From Triplophysa rosa (Eukaryota; Chordata; Actinopteri; Cypriniformes; Nemacheilidae): 64,000 bases of DNA. Positions within the stretch are counted from its first letter, which is position 1. Each line of letters starts with the position of its first letter. Positions 24,418-36,300 of this stretch are shown here, piece after piece. Location of the stretch: positions 14,254,795 through 14,318,794 of the forward strand of contig NC_079913.1 of NCBI RefSeq assembly GCF_024868665.1, given 5' to 3'. The translations under genes were made by a program, and so were the position numbers. Below the pieces are notes generated by a model. The model was not told where the DNA came from and made no database searches. It was given only the letters and a program-made list of their open reading frames with translations.

Positions 24418-27400
24418 TATACTATATGTATATATATTGCATATTTTATATTTGTACTGTAGTACTACATATAATTTTTAATTATATGAATTAATTGTAT
24501 ATATATTTACAAATATGTTATTACAATAATAATATATCTGATTCTTTTTCAGTTTTTGCGGTGGATTACTTGGATGCCACATATCCGGATGAGTCAAAAA
24601 TTCCTCGTTTTCAGAGAACTGACCAGGAGTGTCCCAAAGACCTGAAGTCATCTGTTCTCTTCCCAGAATTCAACTTCAAATTATCAGAAAATAAAGGTAT
24701 AACATTAAAGTAACACTGAATTATAGCTTCATTAATCAAATAAACTGATGTAAACATTTATGAGCTGTAATACACACCAGATTCAAGAACTGAAGGTAGA
24801 ACATGGAGAATAATATGTTTGATATATACTGCTCAAATTGTATACATTGCTCTTTTTTTAATGATTTAATTTCTTGATATTTGTTAGAGTAGGTGATAAC
24901 CCAACATTTGTTACCGTGTTACTGTGTCAGAATTTGGCTCTCCTGTTTTTGCCAAGTGGTTGATGTGCTTATGTCGAGAATCGGTGAGGGAAGAACCCTC
25001 AGGGAGGGGGTAACACAGATGTATTAAATACAAAACAAAACACCCACAATGGGGAAAACTAACAAAACACGAACTAGGGACACAGTAAGAAAAGAAGACT
25101 TCAAAAACAAAACACTTCCCACGAGGGGGCAAAAATAAACTAAATACAGGGATCGACACAACGTCTAACAAACACGGACTAGGGCAAGGCAAGGCACAAG
25201 GCAAGGAGTACACGCAGGGTAAATAGCAACAAGCACGACTTCAATATGGGTTGGGGTGGCATAACAAAAACAACAAACATGGGGGGGTGGGGAAACACAC
25301 GAGTCCATGGGAGGAACAGTCTTAGTCCCTGGGGGCGCTTGAGGGTGCGGAGTCCCGGGGGACTTGGTAGTGGCCTGGGCAGGCTTGGCTGCTGGCTGGA
25401 CACGGCTAGGGGCCGGACTGACTGCCGGCTGGAAGGCCAGCTGGAAGGCCGGCTGAGTCACCGGCTGGAAGGCCAGCTGGTAGGCCGGCTGAGTCACCGG
25501 CTGGAAGGCCGGCTGGGACACCGGAAGCACTGGACTGGACACCGGAAGCACCGGACTGGACACCGGACTGGATACCAGACTTGACATCGGACTTGACACT
25601 GGACTGGACGCCGGCTGCTGCACCGCGACCCCCTCCGTTGCCTCTTCTTCTTCAGCCAAGCCACCCGTCTGGTGGTCGGCTGAAGGAAGGAGGTGAAGGG
25701 CATGGCTGGCTCGGGGCTGGAGGCCTCCAACGAGGACCCCCAAGACTCTTGCCTCCCCCGCTTGCCACCGAGGCTGGCTGGAGGCGAGGCTGCAGGGGTT
25801 GAGGCGGATGGTGTGGCGGTGTCTACAACCCCGATCTGCAGGGCACGACCCTCCGGGATCGCGGCCAGCGGAGATGGGTAGCTGGATTGGGTTGAGACCC
25901 TGGACTCTGATCGGTATGTGGCGTACCGCCACACAACGTCAAAGTCCAGCGGTCTCAACGACCGCATCTCCGCCCGCGAAAGAGGGTCCCTGAGACCGGC
26001 GTTGAAGATCACCGCCAGTTCCGCCTCCCCGAAGACCACCTCCTCCAGAAACCTGTCGACATAGTCCCCGAGGTCTGTGTTCCCCTGGCGAATGCCGCAG
26101 AGGAGGCGAGCCTGGTTAGATCGGGTGGTGTCCATGGCTGCCTGCTGGGTTCGTTTCTGGCTCGTTCGTTCTGTCGAGAATCGGTGAGGGAAGAACCCAG
26201 ATGCAGGCAGCGTTGGTGAAGGGGTAACACAAATTTATTAAATACAAAACAAAACACCCACAATGGGGAAAACTATAACAAAACACGAACTAGGGACACA
26301 GTAACAAAAGAAGACTTCAAAAACAAAACACATCCCACGAGGGAGCAAAAATAAACTAAATACAGGGATCGACACAACGTCTAACAAACACGGACTAGGG
26401 TAGGCAAGGCAAGGCACAAGGCACGCAGGGTAAATAGCAACAAGCACGACTTCAATACACACCAGGGATACACAGCCAAAAAGCACACAGGTAAGCACAA
26501 CGAACGAGCACAAGACAATAGACACAAAGGCTTTTTAAAGGGGAATACAAAGGAGGGATGATAAACACAGGGAGGATGATGGGCAGGTGACGAGGATCAA
26601 ACACTAAGGAGAAGTTAACAAGGGAACGAGAGGGCGGGGCTAAAAGACAACACCGGAGAGAGAGAGAATATGGAAGGCCCACAGGGCCAAAACGTCTCTC
26701 TCCACATTAAACAGGGGATCCTGCCGTGATTCTGCCACAAGATCAAGAAAGACAAGACAAGATGAGGCAGAATCATGACAGCTTAGGGCAACATTTAAAT
26801 TAACGAATCAGATTTCAGAAATAAATTTACAGTTTATTTTAAATGTAATCTTCCAACCAGGATTAGGTGCTTCTAGACCATTGTTTTTCACTTATCATTT
26901 CCCTCTGATTTTAGGGGTAAGTTATGGTTAGGGTTGGGATTTGGTGTGGGTTTAGGTTTTATTTATAAAAATGTTGTCCTTAGGTCAACAAAATATGTTG
27001 CCCTGAGGACATCAACCACTTGGCAAAATCAGGTCGAGCGTCAGAATTTTGTGACTGAACTACCATCTAAAATGTTCTACATGACCTGTCTTTATGTGCT
27101 AGTTTCTCCTACAGATGATCCAGCAGCTCAGAGCAATTCTGATGAAGAGCACAGTCATGTCGTGAGGAAGAGGTTTGCTGAGAGTCTTCCTCCATTCCCT
27201 GTGGCTGCTGTCATCATCCACAGAACACTTGGTCACCTTTTACCAGAACGCTACGACCCTGACCGCCGCAGTCTCAGGTACAAACTATTGTCCAAATATT
27301 TAGTTTGGTTGGGTTTTGCATTCATGTCACATTAGATACTAAGCACAGAACACTGTTGTAATAATCAGAAAATCTATACAAGATGTCATATTTGCGTTTT

Positions 27401-30330
27401 TTTGCCCACAGGCTGCCAAACCGTCCGGTCATTAACACACCCATCGTGAGCACAACTGTGTACAGTGAAGGTAAGCCATTACACATGCCTCTGGAACAAC
27501 CAATCACGCTGGACTACAACCTGCTGGAGACAGAGGAGAGATCCAAACCTGTGTGTGTGTTCTGGAACCACTCTTTCAAGTGAGTCCCATCACCTTCATA
27601 CACAAAACTCTATACCTGTATATGAACCACTTTGGAAATGTAAACAACGCTGGTCCAGAAGAACTTCCTGTTTCAGTTTATGAACACGACACATACGTTT
27701 GAACAAAATACAACCTACAGAACATTTATACCTGAATCAAAATGTTAAACAAATGATTTTGAGATTTAATTATGTATGTAAGAATAAAAAATAACATAAA
27801 TAAATATGAAATCGGAAGTGCTTCTAGATCAGTGTTGACATCTTGCGAAGAGGTCTATAGATGAAATGTAGATGTCCTGCATTACTTTGACCGTTTATGG
27901 CAGTAATAAAATATGATTTATATGAGTAATGAGTAAAATATGAGTTTATGAGTAATAAAATAACGTATGTTGGGTACATAAAGTAAACTGCAGGGCAGTA
28001 AGCTTGCATTTCCAAAAACCTTCTGTAACCAAATATTACATTTTGTTATCATTTTATTTTATTTAAAAAATCATATTATTAACTGTGATGTGTTGTCTAT
28101 TTCTATCAGTGTCAGAGGGACGGGCGGATGGTCATCCAAAGGCTGTGACCTCATCTTCAGAAACTACACCCACATCAGCTGCCAGTGCAATCACATGACA
28201 AGCTTTGCCGTTCTAATGGACATCTCTAAGAGAGAGGTACTGTTCTTCAGTTAACTTAGAGAACATAGGCAGCTGTGTGCTAAGGATGCTTTCCAACTGA
28301 TGTGGAACCTCAAAAATTTTGGCAGCAACACAACATATTCTCTGCACATTTGTGGGTTAACATTCCTGCAACAACAATCCTGTCGAACAATTAAAGTTCT
28401 AACCCAATCCCTAACCATTACCATAATTTACCATAATGTGATAGATCCTAGCACAGCCCTTGTAGGTCTAAAATTAGCACTTAACCTAAAATAACCTTTT
28501 AGGAAAGTTGTTCCAGGACCAGGAAGAATATTGGCCCAGGAATGTAGAGCTTGGCACGATCAGGTTCATCCGTTGGTCTTTAAATAAAGCACACAGGAGA
28601 CAACTGAATTAGTTCCAGTAAATGATCACTTAAAACACATAATAATCTAATAAGAGAATAAATAGCACACACAAATTTTGGGTGAAAATGTTCACTTTTA
28701 ACTACACTTTGTGACACACTTTCTTAAAATATCTCTTGCCTCCATCACCATCTTGGTGAGATTGTCAGAGTGCATTCTGGGATTGTCTTCTCCATAAAGA
28801 ATAAATGTTCTTTTAAAACATCAGTTTAATTTTTTGTATCTTTTCTTGTTTTTCTGTGTCTGGTTTTGTTCTCATTTTTATGGACCCTCTCTTTCTCCCA
28901 GCATGGTGATGTTCTTCCTTTGAAGATTGTAACGTACACCACAGTCTCCGCCTCTCTCCTGGCTCTTTTACTCACCTTTATCCTACTGGCCATTCTGCAT
29001 AAACTAAGATCCAATCTCCTCAGCATCCACAAGAACCTGGTGGCCGCCTTGTTCTTCTCCGAGCTCGTCTTCCTAATCGGAATCAACCAGACGGAAAACC
29101 CGGTGAGGAACTCAAAATATTACCACGTTAATGGAAATCCTAAAAAAAAGAAAAAGTCGGTAGACCACACAAAACTGGCTTTATGGGTCTAATCTTTCCT
29201 CAAGTTAAATCACAAGCCAACATTTATAAAGATCTCATATGTGGTTTTGTGTCATCTCTCATTAAAGCCTCATTGAGATTTCCGTTTCAGCGATTTCCAG
29301 AATTTAGATTTCTGTTCTCAAATTCCACTAATTGCTTTAAGTCTTTAATTAATAGCTGGATGTACCAGTGGGTTAGGCAGCTTTGAGGTTACAACTTTGG
29401 GGAGGAGAAAGAGAAAGGCAATTCCAACATTATGGATGTGACATAAACACTCAGAGAATGTGTTTGTTACCAATATATTAAACCATCTGTTTATATTTTA
29501 CTAAACCCTTGTTGATAGAGTCTAAACACCAGAAACCTTGAGTTTTCTATTTTAAAAAGGTGAAATAAACATGCGTTATGGATGTGACAAAAAAGGAGGT
29601 TTTTGAGAGACTGCGTACTTTGCAGGATTTCTTTGAATTAAAATGTAAACCAGATGCAATAATACCTAACAAATGGAGAAGGGATGGGCCTTTAAAGAAC
29701 ATAAAATAGTTTCTTTTTTTATATTAAGGTTATGGATGTGACAATCCTGAAAATGGCACTTTCAGAATATGGAAAATCATGTGCTAAAAATAAAAATGAA
29801 TTCTTTAAAAAATTTAAGAGAGACCTCATATTTAAACCTCCAAATGTTGACATCTGTGCTATTAGTATAGTAAAATAGAGGATAGCTGTTACAGTGGAAA
29901 AAAATCAATTTTATGAGTTGTTATTCTGCTGCTGAATACTAACAATCTGTTTCTTTCTGTAGTTTGTGTGTACGGTAATAGCCATACTACTGCACTACTT
30001 CTACATGTGCACATTTGCCTGGACGTTTGTGGAGGGTTTGCACATATACCGTATGCTCACTGAGGTCAGGAACATCAACCACGGTCACATGCGCTTCTAC
30101 TACGCCATAGGCTGGGGGATTCCTGCCATTATTACAGGTTAGACACACACACTCTCCTTTCTATTTTATCTACAGTGTCATCACAGTCACACACATACAG
30201 TTTTAAATGATGTTGAAGTTGACAAACACACATACACAACACCAGTAATACACCTTTGGAGTTGACTGTAAAGCACACACACCACATACACACCCATGAT
30301 CTCGTGCTTGGGCTCGCCCCTCCTTTAATT

Positions 30331-30371
<41 letters not shown>

Positions 30372-33300
30372 TCCCTGTGGGAAAGAGACAGAATGCCGGT
30401 GTCTTCATATTACTCTCTCTCTCCCTGTCTCTCTTTCTATCTCTTCCTTCCTTTTTCTTTTTTTCTGTGATGGCTCTGTTCTCCATAATGGGTGTCACTT
30501 TCTTCACTGGCACATGCTCAAAGCAGCGAAAAAACCCCTAACATACACATAATAGAGGTTGACCCAACTCATCTCCTCTCCATTTAACCTCAGAGACCAT
30601 ATAGAACACCCTTTGCATCCATTTAGACACCCCTAGAAAACATGTAAACATGCCTATTTGATCACCCTCATTACCTATCTAGTAACTACAAGGCGACACA
30701 ATAACAAAAACAGCACTTTTATCAACCGCCCAAGACACCCTAGTAACCACCACACCCTAAAGTCCCCCTGTGGTGAAAATCAAGTTTTTAATGTTGTTTA
30801 TGTGTTAAAAAACTTATGTTTTTAATAAGCTTTAAGAGAAACCATATGCAAATTCAGTATTTTTAACAACTGCAGAGAATATTCTCCATAAAATAGCAGT
30901 TTTCCAAAGACAGTTTGCATGCAGTTTGCAATGCAGTTTGAAACTGCCTCTGTTTATGACATCATAACCCTGTAACCAATCACGTTAATAGAGTCATAGA
31001 TATGGATGGATGGCGCATAGACTCAGCACTGAAACGATCGCTGCTGCTTTTGTTCTGCTACTGCAACACGAGCAAGCGCTGCTCACACGTCGAATGAGGC
31101 ATCTACTGTATGTACTGTATACCTATAATCACTGTTCTAAGATCCCACGATTGAATGGAGACGGGGACTAATTTGCATAATTATGAATATGTGGCGTTAC
31201 ATTCAAGTCATTTTAAGGCATGAAGAAATTATTATCACAGGACAAAACTTTTACATATGTCATTTTAATGCTTAAAGATGAGTTTTAAGTGATAAAATTA
31301 TTGAATGCAGGGGGACTTTAACGCAGTAGAAGTCATTTTACACACAAACACCACTCACATGTTCTTTAATGCATGTTGATGTTTGTGTTGTCAGGTCTGG
31401 CTGTGGGTCTGGATCCTCAGGGCTACGGGAACCCCGATTTCTGTTGGCTGTCTGTCCACGACACCATTATTTGGAGCTTCGCTGGACCCATCGCCGTAGT
31501 TGTGCTGGTGAGTCGATACATCTGAAACCTTTTCTATTAGTTTAATTCCAGTTTCATGCCTAAATGCACGATACATTTCTTTTTCACAGGTTAACATTGT
31601 TATCTTTGTGCTGGCTGCAAAGGCGTCGTGTGGCCGCAGACAGCGTTCTTTTGAGAAGTCTGGGGTTATGTAAGACACTTTATCCTGTCCTTACCTCTAA
31701 ATTCATTTACTGTCTAATATGAGTGGTAATTAGTTATATTTTAATTAGGGCTGTCAACGTTAACGCGTTAACGCATGTGATTAATTTTTTCAAATTAACG
31801 CGTGAAAAATATTTAACGCAATTAACGCAGCATCCGTTTGTTTTGACATTCTTTGTCTAGCGTTACATGATGTAATCACGCTCTTATTCGTGTACAGGCT
31901 TTTAAACCACTTAAGCGTGATTTTAAACAGTTGCTTTGACGCGTTCAATGAAGATAGACAGCTTCTAAACTGTGGGAAGCGGCAAAACGCAACGCGAGGT
32001 CCAGTCTGGTGTATACAGTCATGGGCTGAAGGCTGCGTCCGTGAATCTCTGTCAGACAGCGCATCCATGTTAAGTTCTCTTTCGTGCTTGAATGGATAAA
32101 ACCATACAAGATTATGTCAGAAAGCCCGTTTTGTCTAGCATTTTCTTAAGCAAAACTTCAAAGTGTAAAATAAAATCTTAAATGAATGCAAAGAGTTGTG
32201 AAAATGGGAGTGCGGTGACGGTCAGATCTTAGTACTGAGACAGCTCTTAAAGGGGCCACGTTTTTAAACATGCTGCTGTGACTCCTGTCACTAATGTATC
32301 AAAGAACAAAATAAAAGAAGAAATCAATGTGATTTTGTAGCTTTAATGAGAATTCTTCTGCATTTAATTTATAATTTAGCATTAAAGACTGTAAAGTGTT
32401 TGAGAACTTCCTTCAATTTCTGTATATTTCATGATAGCTCTCAATTATATTGTTGAATGGCTATAATTAATGTTAAAATAATCAATTTAATAGAGACATC
32501 AGTTACAGTACTAATATCAAAATGTTTTCTTTCATTCATAAAATGACGCTGTTAAAGAAATATGTTGTTTCTACATCAATTTGAAGATTAAATGTGAAAT
32601 TATTCAAATGTAAAAGTATATTTTAAAATATTATTGTTATGTGTGATTAATTGTGATTAATCACAGAAAATGTGTGATTAATCCGATTAATTTTTTTAAT
32701 CGATTGACAGCACTAATTTTAATACATTTTTTGTTGTTTGTGTTCACCAGTCCTGCGCTTCGAATGGCCTTCCTGCTGCTGTTGCTCATTAGCGCCACCT
32801 GGCTGCTGGGTTTAATAGCTGTTAACAATGATCTTATGTTGTTCCACTACCTGTTTGCTATCTTCAGCTGTCTGCAGGTAACACTTCTGCTATTCATAAC
32901 TTTGTGTTTTTCAAAATAGACTTTAAACAACATGCACTATTATGATGTGCTGTTGTTATTCAGAATGTTTTAACTTTTTTGCCTGGCGAAAGAGAAAACA
33001 TGAAAAATGAATTCAAGGAGATCGTAAAGAATTTCGTTATTTTTTTGCTGACCCATTAAAGGAGTCACCCAGAGCACACTTGAAACCACATACCCATTCA
33101 AGAAATTGTAAAAATATCCTCCTGTGTATAGATCATTAATATACATTAAACAATTTCATTGAACATCATTAAACAATAATAAAGTAAGAAACAGTGAAAA
33201 CAAAGATATAATAATTAAATTAACATAATTTAAACCAGCAAATAAATACAACTTTACAACCTGATGTCAAATTTATTTCAACATTTCTCTTTTTAGGGTA

Positions 33301-36300
33301 TATTCTTCTTCTTCTTCTACATTGTGTTCAGTAAAGAAGCGAGAAAGAATCTAAAGAACGTTCTCACCGGGAAGAAACCATTACCGGATGAGTCCAATAC
33401 TACACGCACCACCCTGCTCACGGTACATTTCTACAGTACAAAACAAACAGATTCTAAAATATGTTTAAATCAAGTGCCATCCACAGGTCTGGAAACAGTG
33501 GTTCTGATCAGACTGACATGAACAAGTCTTGTATACAATAGAGTAACCAAGTGATTTCAGTGAAGTAATTTGCAAGTAATTTCATGCAATTTAGTTTGAG
33601 AGGAAGACCTTTGTGGTAATGTGGCCCTAAGCATGATCAACAGTAGCGTGTTCTGACATGCTTTTTTGTTTTTAGCGTACGCTGAACTGTAACAACACGT
33701 ACGAGGATGGGGTGCTGTTCCGTTCGGCCATCGGCGAGTCCACCGCATCGCTAGAGAGCACAGTCAGGTCAGCCAAGAGCCATAGCAGCTACGTTGCTTA
33801 CATGCACAGGTAACACGCTACTGCAGGAGCACAGTGCTATACTCTTGTTTCTCACCTCTCACAATCTCACTTTAACTTTCTTAATCTTCTTTGCATGAGT
33901 TTTTTTTATTTATTTAAATGTATGCGCAAAGGTGCATGGCTTATGCTTGGCAATTTTACAGTACCATACACAGTATGCACACTTACTGTGTACCGCATGC
34001 ACATGGAAACATCACATGTGTGTGTTTGTCTAAGTGTATACAATAACCACATCCTGTGTCAATACATTTTTTTTATGTTATTATATATATGTTTTTTTTT
34101 TGCAGTATAGTGACAACTATTTTTGCATTATGAAATCTTCATTGTTAAATTATTAATTAAAACAGCCTGTTCTAAATAACTGATTTGCAGAAATGTAATC
34201 ACACTTTCTTTTGTCTACTCTCATATTTAAACCAGAATACTCTCATATTTAAAGTCAGGTCTTCTCTTTTATGTCTTTTCTTCTACTTCTCTCATGCATT
34301 TACAGAGATGAATTAGGTCAGAAGGCCGGTGTTTCTTCTGGAAATGCTAAAGCCGGACACACTGACATGGATGGCTCGCTCTTCCGTAACGGCACTAAAG
34401 CAGATGGTACGAATACTTTGTCAGTCAATACTCTGATATGTACATTCTGTTTTAAATGAAATTCTGCATTTATGGATTTTATGAATTTTAAACTGTGTGT
34501 TTGCTCATACTATTACACATCATTTATATTATAAGAATGGCATGCAAATAATCCAGAGGTGTTACATCATTTTTTAATGATTGTTGAGATGTTGACAAAA
34601 GGTTTTGTGTTTTCAGACTCTGATTCAGACAGTGAGCTATCCATGGACGAACACAGCAGCTCGTACGCATCCTCTCATTCGTCTGACAGTGAAGACGAAG
34701 ATATTGAAATGAAACCAAAATGGAATAATGAGAGACAGCCACTACACAGCACTCCAAAAGGTACAAGACACATTTTTCTCTTTCTAATCATATTCAGGTT
34801 AAATATGTCACAAATTGAATCTATTGATACAAGAAGGTTCAACTCGCAACCCTATCAAAAATATACTGTACTTATAGAAATGTCTAACATTTAAAACTGG
34901 CAGCTGGTGTTTGACGTTTCATTTTTTTATGTCTCAGTGGACACTGTATCCAATCACGTGAAGCCTTACTGGCCGTCTGAAGCCATGACAGCCAGTGACA
35001 GTGAAGATCCAGGAGGGGCGGAGAAACTGAGGGTGGAAACTAAAGTCAATGTGGAACTCCATCAGGAGAATAAACTCAATCACATTGGAGAGACGGCTCA
35101 GGATAAAGACTACCAAACATCATCAATACAACCCAACAGCAACCATCAGCCTGAACAGAGAAAGGGTGAGATCTTAAAATAAAAATGCTTTTAAATTCAT
35201 TCATGTCAGCTAGCCTGCCTGTTAGTATCTTTCAAGAGCTTATGAAAGTGGCATAGTTATGAATCTCTTTTGACGATATAAATCTATGCAAAAACAACAT
35301 AAAAATAACAACAAATATTGTCAAATTATAAACATTATAACATTATAAACATTATTGTCCGGTTTCACAGACAAGGCTTAAGGCTAATCCCAGACTAAAT
35401 ATCCTAATTTCACTAAGGCCCGGTTTCACAGACAAGGTTTAGTGCTAGTTCCAGACTAAAATGAATGTGTGACCTGTCTTAACTGAATATAACTTGCCCA
35501 GAAATATCTTAAAATATATCAGTGCCATTGTTTTGTCTCAAGATGCACACCGTAATATATTCTTCTAAGGCATCTTTATAAAAGCAACATAAATATCTTA
35601 ATTCAACTAAGGCATAGTCCTGGTTTAAGATAAACTGTGTCTGTGAAACCAGGCCTAAGGGTTAGACCGTGCTTAAACTAAGCCCTGTCTGTGAAACCGG
35701 GCCTAGATATTATAACATTATAAATAGTTTAAAGACCGATGTGACATATTTTAAATACAATGGTTCAATAACAATTCTCTAGATGTGTGTTTTTTTGTAT
35801 TTTTCTAATTTTATGGTTTTTATAATCATGTTTCTATTTTTATAGCATTTTTGTACTAAATGCTTAAGGCTTTTGTAGTAAAATGTTTTTATAAAGTTCC
35901 TTTGCTGTGAAAAGAACTTTATCGAAAATTGACTTGAATATTTCCCAGTAAAATAGGATATTAGGATAGGATATCAATCAGGAATGAAATGCATTTTATA
36001 GTTTACACAGTAAAAAAGACAAAAAAAGTTTTTCAGAGGCATTTTTTATTGTTTAGATTAGAATAACAAGCACTGATGAATTCTAGAGTTTATTACGTGT
36101 TGCCTTGACGTTACACATACTAATGTGTTTATATTCACTCTCTGTACACAGGTATTCTGAAGAACAAGATCACATATCCTCCTCCATTGACAGACAAGAA
36201 CATGAAAAACAAACTTAGAGAGAAGCTGTCAGACTACAATCCCCCCACCATATCCTCCAGAGCGCCCTCTATAACCTCTAATGATGGGGGCAACAACATC

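Larger units (their letters stand above)
24972..26780 (-). mobile_element. Gag-only LTR retrotransposon (element 3), truncated 3' LTR
   Basis: Read on the minus strand, a full 5' LTR (26780 to 26172, TG...CA) is followed by a short internal region with one gag-like ORF, then only the last 275 bp of the 3' LTR (25246 to 24972). The two LTR copies diverge abruptly after 'cttcaata' at 25246, so about 330 bp of the 3' LTR and its polypurine tract are deleted. The exact 5-bp target duplication gctta (24967-24971 and 26781-26785) shows that the deletion came after insertion. No protease, reverse transcriptase or integrase is present. Inserted antisense in the celsr1 intron; related to the elements at 50852 and 54757. 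Confidence 0.9.
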
